NCBI GenBank assembly: GCA_024398435.1
Contig: JAKSJD010000009.1
Location: forward strand, 1-64,000
Length of the DNA: 64,000 bases
From: Bacteroidaceae bacterium
GTDB lineage: Bacteria; Bacteroidota; Bacteroidia; Bacteroidales; Bacteroidaceae
Direction: 5' to 3'
Position 1 is the stretch's first letter. The number at the start of each line of letters is the position of its first letter. This document shows positions 1 through 7,975 of this stretch, in pieces. The notes beneath the pieces are model-generated. The model worked only from the letters and a program-made list of their open reading frames with translations, searched no databases and had not been told where the DNA came from. Both the position numbers and the translations under genes were made by a program.

Positions 1-191
1 CCTTTGGCTCTGCATCCTCAGCTACTGGCTCTTCAGCAACTGTCTCTGGCTGTTCTTCCGCTAGTTGTTGAGGTTCTTCAACCACCACTTCTGGCTGTTC
101 AACCTCAGCTTCCTTTGGCTCTGCATCCTCAGCTACTGGCTCTTCAGCAACTGTCTCTGGCTGTTCAGCAACTGGGTGTTGAGGTTCTTCG
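1..191 (-). repeat. 111-bp tandem repeat encoding the acidic HU tail
   Basis: The segment 1-80 recurs at 112-191. The first 55 bases of each copy are identical and the last 13 match again. The period is 111 bp, exactly 37 codons, so the repeat keeps frame. It continues to the window edge, so the copy number is unknown. Confidence 0.85.
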
Positions 192-517
192 ACAGCACTG
201 TTTGCCAACATATTCTCGCGCTCTTCCTCACTTGCATTGAGAGCCGCATTCAACGATTTATCAGCTGTGAACGAAAGTTTCTTGTAACCAGGAATCACGA
301 TTCGCTCCCCAGTATTCACATCAACACTCTCACGATCTGCAACATTTGTTATCTTAAAAGAGCCAAGCCCATTGACTTTGACAACTTCATCTTCGTTCAA
401 GCCACCAAGAAGTGTTTCGGAAAGGGCTTTAAGAAAAGTCGAAGCCTCTTTTCGAGTTACGTTTCCAGCTTTACTCAACTGCGAAATAACTTCCTCTTTA
501 GTCAATTTCTTATCCAT
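1..517 (-). CDS. HU-family DNA-binding protein with repetitive acidic tail (C-terminus outside window)
   Basis: The start codon is at 517 and the frame stays open to the left edge, so about 172 residues are visible. Residues 1-95 look like an HU/IHF domain: a helical N-terminus followed by the beta-arm region with VNGLGSF and an RIVIPGYKKLSF end. From about residue 105 the chain turns into an Ala/Glu/Pro/Val tail with repeated blocks such as AEEPVAEDAEP. HU proteins bend and compact DNA. The acidic tail is not part of classical HU and may affect DNA affinity or protein contacts (inference). It is followed upstream in transcription order by a second HU-like gene 16 bp away, suggesting co-transcription. 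Confidence 0.85.
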   Translation of the reverse strand, partial: MDKKLTKEEVISQLSKAGNVTRKEASTFLKALSETLLGGLNEDEVVKVNGLGSFKITNVADRESVDVNTGERIVIPGYKKLSFTADKSLNAALNASEEERENMLANSAVEEPQHPVAEQPETVAEEPVAEDAEPKEAEVEQPEVVVEEPQQLAEEQPETVAEEPVAEDAEPK

Positions 518-533
518 AATCCTTCCTCACACT

Positions 534-809
534 TTACTTGTTCAAAAAATTCTTTAACGAAGAATTAGGCTTAAAAGTCATCGACTTGCTTGCAGGAATC
601 GTCTTATATTCCTGTGTAATAGGATTGAACATCTTCTTTTCGGCCTTGTTCTTTACTTCAAAATATCCAAAATCAACAAGCGGAAACGATTGCTGATTAC
701 ACATATCTGCTGTCAAAACACCAATATAATTCTTCAGCAACGACTCTGCCTCACGTGTAGTCATTCCGGCATTCTTGGCTAATGATGCAATAAATTTCTT
801 GTAAGTCAC
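534..809 (-). CDS. HU-like DNA-binding protein, 91 aa
   Basis: A small basic protein of normal HU length. The N-terminal helices carry TYKKFIASLAKNAGM, the centre has the turn FPLVDFGYFEVKNK, and the end is the typical MTFKPNSSLKNFLN. The start is GTG at 809, because the next Met is residue 15, inside the first helix. It lies 26 bp after the rimO stop and 16 bp before the tailed HU gene, all on the minus strand, so the four genes ftsY-rimO-HU-HU probably form one transcript. It may pair with the tailed HU as a heterodimer (inference). Confidence 0.85.
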   Translation of the reverse strand: MTYKKFIASLAKNAGMTTREAESLLKNYIGVLTADMCNQQSFPLVDFGYFEVKNKAEKKMFNPITQEYKTIPASKSMTFKPNSSLKNFLNK

Positions 810-835
810 TTTATTTCTTTTTAGTAATTCTTAAT

Positions 836-2158
836 CTATTTCTGAACCTTTCCGTATAAGTCGAAGTCTTCTGAATCGACGATAAGCACATTGTAGAAGC
901 ATCCTCTTCTCAAAGTGCCTTCGCTCGCTGGAATCAACACTTCCGGATCTACCTCTGGCGAGTCAAATTCAGTGCGGCCTATATAATAATCACCTTCCCT
1001 TCTGTCGATAATCACTTTCATCACCTGTCCCACTTTCTTTGCCTGAACCTCTGCGGAAATACCTTGCTGAATATCCATGAGTTCGTCCAATCTCGATTGC
1101 TTCACAACCTCAGGCACTTCATCCTTGAAATGTCGGGCAGCATAAGTTCCGTCTTCCTCACAATAGGCAAATGCACCCATTCGCTCGAACTTGGCTTCGC
1201 GTACAAACTCTTTCAACTCCTCAAACTCAGCTTCTCCCTCACCTGGAAAACCAACCATCAAGGTCGTGCGCAAATGTATTCCGGGAACAGCTTCGCGAAT
1301 CTGGCGAATCAGTTCGTATGTTTGTTCCTTATCCACATGGCGTCTCATGTTGGCAAGAACAGAAGTACTAACGTGTTGAAGCGCAATATCCAAGTACTTG
1401 CACACATTCTTGTTCTTCCTCATCACATCAAGCAAATCCATTGGGAACTGATGTGGATAGGCATAATGAAGGCGAATCCACTTCACTCCCTTCACATGAG
1501 CAATGCGGTCAACAAGTTCTGCAATCGTGCGTTTCTTATAAAGGTCAAGGCCGTAATAAGTAAGTTCCTGTGCAATAACCTGAAACTCCTTTACCCCCTG
1601 ACTGACGAGATATTCCACCTCAGCAATAACCTCCTCCATTGGACGGCTTTGATGTTTACCTGTCATTATCGGTATTGCACAATAAGCACAATTGCGATTG
1701 CACCCTTCGGAAATCTTCAAATAGGCATAATGAGAAGGTGTGGTAACCATCCTTTCAACTGAACATGCATCCTCTTCCTCATTATTTTGCGCTTCAGCCA
1801 ATGCAGGAAGTTCGTCAACAAGTTCTGCCCAATTGAACTTTCCGTAAAACTTATCTACATGAGGAATCTCCTTACCAAGTTCTTTCCAATAGCGTTCTGA
1901 CAGGCAACCCATAACAAACAACTGCTTGAGCCGTCCTTCTTCCTTTGCCTGACAAAACTCCAATATCATATTGATAGACTCTTCCTTTGCATCACCGATA
2001 AAGCCACAAGTGTTGATAACAGCAATTTCGCCTTGAGGTTTTGGTGAATCGTGAGTCACGACATAACCTTTCTTCTCAAGTTTTGCAATAAGTCGCTCCG
2101 AATCCACAAGATTCTTCGAGCAACCCAAAGTAATTATGTCTATCGTATTCTTTCTCAT
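836..2158 (-). CDS. rimO: Ribosomal protein S12 methylthiotransferase RimO
   Basis: A 440-aa radical-SAM methylthiotransferase that adds a methylthio group to the conserved aspartate of ribosomal protein S12. The N-terminal UPF0004 domain has cluster cysteines at 13, 51 and 85. The radical-SAM motif is CNRNCAYC with Cys153, 157 and 160. A C-terminal TRAM-like segment begins near residue 375. Full length. The ATG at 2158 lies 3 bp after the ftsY stop, so translation is probably coupled. The ftsY-rimO pairing is common in Bacteroidetes. Confidence 0.96.
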   Translation of the reverse strand: MRKNTIDIITLGCSKNLVDSERLIAKLEKKGYVVTHDSPKPQGEIAVINTCGFIGDAKEESINMILEFCQAKEEGRLKQLFVMGCLSERYWKELGKEIPHVDKFYGKFNWAELVDELPALAEAQNNEEEDACSVERMVTTPSHYAYLKISEGCNRNCAYCAIPIMTGKHQSRPMEEVIAEVEYLVSQGVKEFQVIAQELTYYGLDLYKKRTIAELVDRIAHVKGVKWIRLHYAYPHQFPMDLLDVMRKNKNVCKYLDIALQHVSTSVLANMRRHVDKEQTYELIRQIREAVPGIHLRTTLMVGFPGEGEAEFEELKEFVREAKFERMGAFAYCEEDGTYAARHFKDEVPEVVKQSRLDELMDIQQGISAEVQAKKVGQVMKVIIDRREGDYYIGRTEFDSPEVDPEVLIPASEGTLRRGCFYNVLIVDSEDFDLYGKVQK

Positions 2159-2161
2159 TCG

Positions 2162-3115
2162 CTAATCCTGCTTAAACAAAGAATCCACAAACTCCCTTCT
2201 GTTAAAGAGCTGAAGATCTTCCATTCCTTCACCTAAACCTATATATTTAACAGGAATCTTAAACTGGTCGGAAATACCAATTACCACTCCACCCTTTGCT
2301 GTTCCATCAAGTTTTGTGATGGCTATTGCAGTAACTTCAGTAGCGGCAATGAACTGACGAGCCTGTTCAAAGGCATTCTGTCCAGTAGAACCATCAAGAA
2401 CCAAAAGAACCTCATCTGGAGCTGTTGGCAACAATTTCTTAACGACATTACGAATCTTCGACAATTCGTTCATAAGGCCAACCTTATTGTGCAAACGGCC
2501 GGCAGTATCAATCAAGACAACATCGGCCTTGTTGGCGATGGCAGAACTAACTGTATCGTATGCCACTGATGCAGGGTCGCTTCCCATCTGTTGCTTTATC
2601 ACAGGCACTCCAACCCTTTCTCCCCAGATACTCAACTGCTCAACTGCTGCTGCACGGAATGTATCGGCTGCACCAAGATATACATTCAAGCCCTGCTGCT
2701 TAAACTGATAAGCCAACTTGCCGATTGTCGTTGTCTTGCCAACTCCATTTACTCCTACCACCAAAATCACAATTGGATGGTCGGTTGGCTTTATCATCAT
2801 TTCCGTATCTTCAGTGTTGTTCTCTGCGAGCAAATCGGCAATTTCCTCCCGCAAAATCTGATTGAGTTCGGAAGTGTTTACATACTTATCCCTGGCAACT
2901 CTTGCCTCAATCTTCTCAATGATACGAAGAGTTGTCTCCACACCAACATCAGAAGTGACAAGCACTTCCTCAAGGTTGTCGAGAACCTCATCATCAACCT
3001 TCGACTTACCTGCTACTGCACGGGCTATCTTATCGAACACACTTTCCTTAGTTTTAGCCAAACCATTATCGAGTGTTTCTTTCTTTTGTTTGTTGAAAAG
3101 GCCAAAGAATCCCAT
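2162..3115 (-). CDS. ftsY: Signal recognition particle receptor FtsY
   Basis: A 317-aa SRP GTPase that docks SRP-ribosome complexes at the inner membrane. It has a short basic N-terminus and the four-helix N domain, then the NG GTPase domain: P-loop GVNGVGKTTT at 121-130, DTAGRL at 203-208 and TKLD at 267-270, followed by GTAKGG. The long acidic A domain of E. coli FtsY is absent, as is usual outside Proteobacteria. It is first in the ftsY-rimO-HU-HU transcript, behind a good promoter at 3224-3255. Confidence 0.97.
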   Translation of the reverse strand: MGFFGLFNKQKKETLDNGLAKTKESVFDKIARAVAGKSKVDDEVLDNLEEVLVTSDVGVETTLRIIEKIEARVARDKYVNTSELNQILREEIADLLAENNTEDTEMMIKPTDHPIVILVVGVNGVGKTTTIGKLAYQFKQQGLNVYLGAADTFRAAAVEQLSIWGERVGVPVIKQQMGSDPASVAYDTVSSAIANKADVVLIDTAGRLHNKVGLMNELSKIRNVVKKLLPTAPDEVLLVLDGSTGQNAFEQARQFIAATEVTAIAITKLDGTAKGGVVIGISDQFKIPVKYIGLGEGMEDLQLFNRREFVDSLFKQD

Positions 3116-3223
3116 ATAAGTTAGAGTTTGTAATTAATGTCTATTCGTTTCTTGTCGAAAGTAGTTTACACCTTTGGCAAGGCATATCAGCTTTCAGCCG
3201 AACATAATTCTGCAATTTCATTG

Positions 3224-3255
3224 CAAAGATAGTATTTTTTCGTTTAACTACCAAA
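3224..3255 (-). promoter_or_regulatory. Bacteroidetes-type promoter for ftsY
   Basis: On the minus strand TTTG (3252-3255) is followed after 20 bp by TATCTTTG (3224-3231). This is an exact match to the Bacteroidetes primary sigma consensus, about 110 bp upstream of the ftsY ATG. Confidence 0.8.
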
Positions 3256-3302
3256 CTATCTTTCCGAATTTAGAAGTTTTGATTGACACAAGACAAATAA
3301 AA

Positions 3303-3341
3303 TAAGAAAAGATGAGTGTCTATCTTTCGACGACACTCATC
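3303..3341 (-). terminator. Rho-independent terminator after the rpmB-rpmG-DUF4295 operon
   Basis: On the minus strand GATGAGTGT (3341-3333) pairs perfectly with ACACTCATC (3319-3311), followed by TTTTCTTATTTT. It lies 40 bp downstream of the DUF4295 stop codon. Confidence 0.85.
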
Positions 3342-3381
3342 ATTATCTTGTTTTTCGAAACATCTAATGTTGCGTTGATGT

Positions 3382-3534
3382 TTAGCTGTTAGCGTAAGCC
3401 TTAGCGTCTTCGTTAAGAAGAACCTTTTCTTCGAACATGTAAGCGCCAGTCTTTGGAGACTTACACATCTTAATTACCTTTGTGTATGCGCGACCATCAC
3501 CAGTGTGAAGAGTTGCAACCGCTTTTTTTGCCAT
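3382..3534 (-). CDS. DUF4295 small basic protein, 50 aa
   Basis: The ORF starts MAKKAVATLHTGDGRAYTK and ends EDAKAYANS. It matches my memory of the short DUF4295 proteins found in Bacteroidetes directly after rpmG. It is lysine-rich with one cysteine (MCKSPKTGAYMFEEK). The start is 12 bp from the rpmG stop. Family function is unknown; the fixed position behind L28 and L33 suggests a ribosome-associated role (inference). Confidence 0.85.
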   Translation of the reverse strand: MAKKAVATLHTGDGRAYTKVIKMCKSPKTGAYMFEEKVLLNEDAKAYANS

Positions 3535-3546
3535 ATTCTATTACGT

Positions 3547-3735
3547 TTATTTAATTTCCTTATGAATAGTCATCTTCTTAAGGATAGGGTTATACTTCTT
3601 GAGTTCCAGACGGTCTGGAGTATTCTTACGGTTCTTTGTTGTGATGTAGCGTGAAGTTCCTGGAAGTCCACTTTCCTTCATCTCAGTGCATTCGAGAATC
3701 ACCTGGATTCTGTTGCCTTTAGCTTTCTTTGCCAT
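3547..3735 (-). CDS. rpmG: 50S ribosomal protein L33
   Basis: A 62-aa basic protein with the L33 features: [18 protein letters not shown] at the start, [22 protein letters not shown] in two parts through the middle, and a lysine-rich end. The zinc-binding CxxC pairs of some L33 proteins are missing, so this is the zinc-independent form. Middle gene of rpmB-rpmG-DUF4295. Confidence 0.96.
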   Translation of the reverse strand: MAKKAKGNRIQVILECTEMKESGLPGTSRYITTKNRKNTPDRLELKKYNPILKKMTIHKEIK

Positions 3736-3757
3736 AATTCTTTTCTCCTTACTTTAA

Positions 3758-4018
3758 TTATGCAATTACCTGGATATCTTTCCACTGGCAATAGCCCTTA
3801 GCTACAGCCTGCTTGAGAGCTGCATCAAGGCCAATACGGTTAATAATGCGAAGACCATTTGCACTGACCTTCAAAACAATCCAACAATCTTCTTCTACAT
3901 AGTAGAATTTCTTTGTAAACAAATTAACGCTGAAACGTCTCTTTGTTCTGCGCAGTGAGTGAGAAACATTGTTTCCGATTACTGCCTTCTTACCTGTGAT
4001 TTGACAAATGTTTGACAT
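3758..4018 (-). CDS. rpmB: 50S ribosomal protein L28
   Basis: An 86-aa protein with the L28 N-terminus ([17 protein letters not shown]), the basic segment [12 protein letters not shown] and the C-terminal [16 protein letters not shown]-like region. Normal length. First gene of the operon, with a promoter about 60 bp upstream. Confidence 0.96.
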   Translation of the reverse strand: MSNICQITGKKAVIGNNVSHSLRRTKRRFSVNLFTKKFYYVEEDCWIVLKVSANGLRIINRIGLDAALKQAVAKGYCQWKDIQVIA

Positions 4019-4074
4019 ATCTATTTCCTTTTATTTTCTGCTTCAATTCTTGTCGGGATTTTCTAAACAGCGTG

Positions 4075-4082
4075 CAAAGTTA
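4075..4082 (-). promoter_or_regulatory. Promoter -7 box for rpmB operon
   Basis: The minus strand reads TAACTTTG followed by CAC, matching TANNTTTG. The upstream half is only a weak TTGG about 18 bp away. Confidence 0.6.
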
Positions 4083-4213
4083 CAAAAATTTTTTATTCCG
4101 CCAACATTTATAGTATAATTTTTTCCGTCTTTTCTTTGTTTTTTATCCTCCGACACCTATTTATATACATCCAGAAGTCAATCGAAAGGCTGTTTTACAC
4201 ATTTTGGCCTATA

Positions 4214-4819
4214 TCAATCCGTTACCTCTGCACCCATCATTTTCTTCCATTTCAAATAGCCGAACACAGCGATAATGGCATAGACGATAGATATGGCTGA
4301 ATAGAAATACAATTCCTTATAGAAATACAATCCTATGCAAATAATATCATATACAATCCAAAGCCACCATTGCTCAACGTATTTTCTGGCACACATCCAC
4401 ATTCCCATGATGCAAAGAGCCATATTGAGCGAATCAACCCACACAACGTTGCTATCCGTAAATGTCAGCAAAAATGCAATTGAGCCATACAAGGCGAGAA
4501 GCACTCCTATTATCACTGGCCACAACTTTCTTGGAGTATTCGTGATTGGAAGATTCTTAGCCGATGTCTCTCCTTCTGATACCCGTTTGGTGCTGAATTT
4601 CCATTTCCACAAACCATAGGAGGCTATGAAAATATAGTAAATCTGCAAGGAAAATATCGCATATATTCCCGTTTGGAAATATACGAAAAGATTGATTATC
4701 GGCATTACGATTCCTACAATCCACATCCACGCATTAGCTCGATATTGGAGTACCATATAGATGATACCGAGCAAAGCACCTATTATTTCTATATAATTAT
4801 GTTGAATATAAGATGACAC
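4214..4819 (-). CDS. PnuC-family vitamin transporter, possibly thiamin-specific (PnuT-like)
   Basis: A 201-aa integral membrane protein with about seven hydrophobic segments. It has PnuC-type aromatic motifs (YRANAWMWIVGIVMP, YGLWKWK, WWLWIVYDI). PnuC proteins carry nicotinamide riboside; some relatives inside thiamin operons carry thiamin (PnuT). It is the last gene of the riboswitch-controlled thi operon, 85 bp after thiD, so thiamin or a precursor is the likelier substrate (inference). The start is GTG at 4819, preceded by AAGGA at a good distance; the next Met is residue 22, inside the first membrane helix. Confidence 0.85.
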   Translation of the reverse strand: MSSYIQHNYIEIIGALLGIIYMVLQYRANAWMWIVGIVMPIINLFVYFQTGIYAIFSLQIYYIFIASYGLWKWKFSTKRVSEGETSAKNLPITNTPRKLWPVIIGVLLALYGSIAFLLTFTDSNVVWVDSLNMALCIMGMWMCARKYVEQWWLWIVYDIICIGLYFYKELYFYSAISIVYAIIAVFGYLKWKKMMGAEVTD

Positions 4820-4903
4820 CTGTTCCTTCGAATGATCTTATGAGAATGTGATTCAATTTGCAGAGAAGAAAAATCTTATTCTTTGATAAACAAAAGGCTA
4901 TTC

Positions 4904-5728
4904 TTATTGTTCCTTTTCATTATTTACCAGATTATAAAAATGGCAAACAGGCCCATGCCCATGTCCTATTTCATATTCTGAACCTGCAAGGATTGCCCCT
5001 GTGATGTAGGACTTTGCAGCCTTTGCCGCGTCATTTAGAGAATATCCCTGAGCGAGAAATGAAGCAAAAGCAGAAGATAGCGTGCAACCCGTTCCATGAG
5101 TATTTTTGGTATTCATTCTATGTGACGGAAGTTCTATGAACGAGTCTTCTTCGGCATTGTAGAACACATCAACCAGATTGCTGTCGGTCAAATGACCTGC
5201 TTTCATCAGCACTGAGACTTTTCCATTCTGAGACAAAACACGTGCCACATCAGGAAAATCACTTTGTTTGCTTATCTTTCTGCCAATCAGGATTTCGGCT
5301 TCTGGGACATTTGGAGTGATGACTCTTGCCCGAGGTATGAGTTCGGCGACCAAAGTATCTATTGCCGATTCCTCTATGAGCCGATGCCCCGATGTTGAAA
5401 CCATGACTGGATCGAGCACGATGTTACTCATATTATATTTATCCAGAGAAGTTCGGATGGCCCTTATCACATCGCCACTATGTAGCATACCTATCTTCAC
5501 TGCATCAGCACCAATATCGCTCAACACCGATTCTATCTGTTCTGAGATGATCGAAGGTGGCACTGGAAATACATCTTCCACTCCCAAAGTATTCTGTACC
5601 GTAATGGCTGTAATGGCAGAAGCCGCATAACTGCCAGTTGCCGAGATCGCCTTTATGTCGGCTTGAATGCCTGCTCCACCTCCCGAATCGCTTCCTGCGA
5701 TGGTGAGAACTCGAGGATATTTTTTCAT
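4904..5728 (-). CDS. thiD: Hydroxymethylpyrimidine (phosphate) kinase ThiD
   Basis: A 274-aa ribokinase-fold enzyme that phosphorylates HMP and HMP-P to HMP-PP for thiamin synthesis. The start carries the substrate loop TIAGSDSGGGAGIQAD (residues 9-24). The anion-hole motif THGTGCTLSSA holds Cys215. Full length. Its ATG overlaps the stop of the thiE-tenA gene by 4 bp (ATGA), so the two are translationally coupled. Confidence 0.96.
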   Translation of the reverse strand: MKKYPRVLTIAGSDSGGGAGIQADIKAISATGSYAASAITAITVQNTLGVEDVFPVPPSIISEQIESVLSDIGADAVKIGMLHSGDVIRAIRTSLDKYNMSNIVLDPVMVSTSGHRLIEESAIDTLVAELIPRARVITPNVPEAEILIGRKISKQSDFPDVARVLSQNGKVSVLMKAGHLTDSNLVDVFYNAEEDSFIELPSHRMNTKNTHGTGCTLSSAFASFLAQGYSLNDAAKAAKSYITGAILAGSEYEIGHGHGPVCHFYNLVNNEKEQ

Positions 5729-7032
5729 CGCTTCACTCCTCCCTGTATTTTATCAAGTTCGTAATCCTTTCCGTCGCCATTATATCCGTAATCCCAGAAG
5801 GCATACTCCAACCATGCGGCCTCTGTATAGGCTTTTGACATCCAAGCCTTCGTGGTTTCGTCAGCCTTTTCCGCCCATTCGTCTATGAGTTTGAGAATGG
5901 AATTGACACCTTCGGTGAATTCCTCGTTGCCATATTCCAGAATCCATTCCTTGTAAGGATTGTCCTCCATCTTTGCATGTTCGAGGATATGGAGACCTAC
6001 TCGGTTGTAGATCCACATGCATGGCAACATTGCCGCGATTGCAATTTCCTTGCTTCCCGAATCCAATGCCCTTTGTGTATGGGAATTGTAGGTTGAAGTC
6101 ACAACAGAGGCTCTGACATCTGTATCGATGCTGAAACGGTCGATGAGGAGTTGATGCATCGCTTTCTCGCCATCAATACCCGATTGCGCAAATATGCGAA
6201 ACATATTCCTTTGCTCTTCATCGTAAATCATGTCGGCCAGCAGGAACATCTGTCGGCCATAGTTGCCTATATATATTTCATCCTGTGCCAGATATCGCGC
6301 GAACTTATCTTTCTGGAGTGTACCATCAACGAGTTCGAGAATGAATGGCTGTTCGGTTATCAATTTGAATATATGTTCAGTCTGTTGCCAGATTTGCTTT
6401 GTCCATGATTTCACAGTCAGCCTTTTTAATAGTCTTGCTGATTCCTGAGGGGTTTCAGAGGCCATTATGGCACTTACGACTGCCACTCCATCGGCTCCGC
6501 AGAGCATCACATCGCCTATTGTCTCGGCATTCATTCCACCGATTCCCACTGTTGGATGGACGGAGAGGGTGACTGCACGACGTAATCCTTCCAATCCGAA
6601 AGGCTGGGATGTATCGGTTTTTGTCGGAGTGGAAAAGACTGGAGAGATGCCTATATAGTCAACATCAAGATGGTTTGCTTCGGCTATTTGCTCCATATTC
6701 TCAACAGAAAGACCAATGATTTTGTCTTTTCCAAGCAATTTCCGTGCTGTGGAATACTCCATATCGTTTTGCCCGATGTGGACTCCGTCGGCATCTGAGG
6801 CCAATGCAACATCGATTCGGTCGTTTATGATAAGAGGAACTCCATAGGGCTTCAACATCTTTTTCAGTTCTATGGCTTTTTCAACGAAACTCCTTGTATC
6901 GAGGTCTTTTTCCCTTAGCTGAACCATCGTGACTCCTCCCTTTACAGCTTCCTGAACCACATCAACGAGTCTTCGCCCATTCAGGAACCTTCGGTCGGTA
7001 ACGAGATAAAGTTTCAAATCTGACTTTTCCAT
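5725..7032 (-). CDS. Bifunctional thiamin-phosphate synthase / TenA aminopyrimidine hydrolase fusion
   Basis: A 435-aa two-domain fusion. Residues 1-205 are ThiE: YLVTDRR, VQLREKD (37-43), the diphosphate-binding stretch INDRIDVALASDADGVHIGQ, and IGIGG near 163. It joins HMP-PP with THZ-P. Residues 208-432 are TenA (thiaminase II): the LPCMWIY motif with Cys338 and Tyr342, and Glu370/371 in YGNEEF. TenA hydrolyses degraded thiamin to salvage HMP. The linker is very short. No frameshift or internal start is needed; the join is continuous. It lies 4 bp after thiM. Confidence 0.94.
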   Translation of the reverse strand: MEKSDLKLYLVTDRRFLNGRRLVDVVQEAVKGGVTMVQLREKDLDTRSFVEKAIELKKMLKPYGVPLIINDRIDVALASDADGVHIGQNDMEYSTARKLLGKDKIIGLSVENMEQIAEANHLDVDYIGISPVFSTPTKTDTSQPFGLEGLRRAVTLSVHPTVGIGGMNAETIGDVMLCGADGVAVVSAIMASETPQESARLLKRLTVKSWTKQIWQQTEHIFKLITEQPFILELVDGTLQKDKFARYLAQDEIYIGNYGRQMFLLADMIYDEEQRNMFRIFAQSGIDGEKAMHQLLIDRFSIDTDVRASVVTSTYNSHTQRALDSGSKEIAIAAMLPCMWIYNRVGLHILEHAKMEDNPYKEWILEYGNEEFTEGVNSILKLIDEWAEKADETTKAWMSKAYTEAAWLEYAFWDYGYNGDGKDYELDKIQGGVKR

Positions 7033-7036
7033 ATTA

Positions 7037-7801
7037 TCATCCTTTCAGGTTATACAATTCATCAATAAACGCAGAACTGAACGAACCGCTTCCCTCAGAT
7101 TTCCCGGCAGCCCTTTCACCTGCTACGCCCATAAGGAGCATTGCATCCCTTGCTGCCATCAAAGGGTTTTCTTCAACTGAAACGAATGCAGCGATTATGG
7201 CCGACGCCGTACAACCCATTCCTGTTACGGATTTCATCATTGGATGGCCGTTCCTGACCATTTCCACATTTGTGCCATCGGTTATGTAATCCGTTTCTCC
7301 GCTTATTACAACTACGCTTCCGATTTCTCGTGCCAAGGTTTTTGCTGCCTCAAGAGCTTCTTCGCTTTTGATTGAAGAATCGATTTTGCCTTGTTTCATC
7401 TCTGCATTGGCAAGGCATAGAATCTCGGTTGCGTTACCCCTGACAACGGTTGGGCTATATATTTCTATCAGTTGCTTGCAAATCCGATTGCGAATTTGGC
7501 TCATTCCTACCCCAACAGGATCGAGTACCCATTTCTTGCCAAAAAGCTTTGCTGCCTTTACAGCGGCCTCCATTCCTTCAATCTGATTGTCATCGAGGCA
7601 ACCGATGTTGACCATCAAAGCGCCACACTTGCTTACTACTTCACTCATCTCATTGGCATAGAATGTCATCAATGGTGACGCACCAATAGCCAGCAATGAA
7701 TTGGCGCTCATATTCATTGCCACATAATTGGTTATGCAATGGACCAGTGGATTATGTTCGCGAACTGCCTTGCAGCCGCATTCTATATGTTTTTCCTTCA
7801 T
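7037..7801 (-). CDS. thiM: Hydroxyethylthiazole kinase ThiM
   Basis: A 254-aa enzyme that phosphorylates the thiazole THZ for salvage. It shows the family pattern HCITNYVAMNMSANSLLAIGASP near residue 21 (in two parts), VLDPVGVG, and MGCTASAIIAAF with the catalytic cysteine. Normal length. First gene of the thi operon; its ATG is 9 bp after the 3' edge of the TPP riboswitch. With ThiE-TenA and ThiD it gives a salvage pathway; no de novo thiC, thiG or thiH is in view. Confidence 0.96.
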   Translation of the reverse strand: MKEKHIECGCKAVREHNPLVHCITNYVAMNMSANSLLAIGASPLMTFYANEMSEVVSKCGALMVNIGCLDDNQIEGMEAAVKAAKLFGKKWVLDPVGVGMSQIRNRICKQLIEIYSPTVVRGNATEILCLANAEMKQGKIDSSIKSEEALEAAKTLAREIGSVVVISGETDYITDGTNVEMVRNGHPMMKSVTGMGCTASAIIAAFVSVEENPLMAARDAMLLMGVAGERAAGKSEGSGSFSSAFIDELYNLKG

Positions 7802-7809
7802 GTTTTGTT

Positions 7810-7893
7810 TCCTCCGCCAGCATTACCTGGATCAGGTTCTAAGGGTTTCATCTCAGCCCCATCCTTTCTTAATGGATGGAACACCCCTGTTGG
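7810..7893 (-). promoter_or_regulatory. TPP riboswitch (THI element)
   Basis: The minus strand contains all the fixed parts in order: GGGGTG, a small hairpin (CCATCC..GGATGG), GCTGAGATGAAACCC, then GAACCTGATCCAGGTAATG and GCGGAGGAAA. These match the thiamin pyrophosphate aptamer. The last part includes GGAGG, the only good ribosome-binding sequence before the thiM ATG at 7801, so ligand binding would hide the site (inference). Confidence 0.96.
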
Positions 7894-7903
7894 TTGTTTT
7901 CTT

Positions 7904-7941
7904 AAATAAAAGCCGATTTCCCGTTGTTGCAGGAAACCGAC
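7904..7941 (-). terminator. Second of two tandem hairpins after rpmA; likely rho-independent terminator
   Basis: On the minus strand GTCGGTTTCC (7941-7932) pairs with GGGAAATCGGC (7922-7912), followed by TTTTATTT. It sits 35 bp past the rpmA stop and just before the TPP riboswitch. Confidence 0.75.
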
Positions 7942-7951
7942 TTATCTTGTA

Positions 7952-7974
7952 CCGATTCCTATTGCAGGAAGTCG
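7952..7974 (-). terminator. First tandem hairpin directly after rpmA stop
   Basis: On the minus strand CGACTTCC pairs with GGAATCGG around a TGCAATA loop, starting 2 bp after the rpmA stop. The arms closely resemble those of the next hairpin, so it looks like a duplicated terminator, but it has no T tract of its own. Confidence 0.55.
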
Positions 7975-7975
7975 A

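Noticed and set aside
1064-1762. Long antisense ORF inside rimO, and many similar antisense ORFs inside other genes
   Set aside because: They are shadows of well-recognised genes, with no homology, start signal or domain.
4161-4202. Further AAAATGTGTAAAA with Met-Cys ORF between pnuC and rpmB
   Set aside because: It lacks the CGCGCG part and the AATA context, so it was not counted with the dispersed element.
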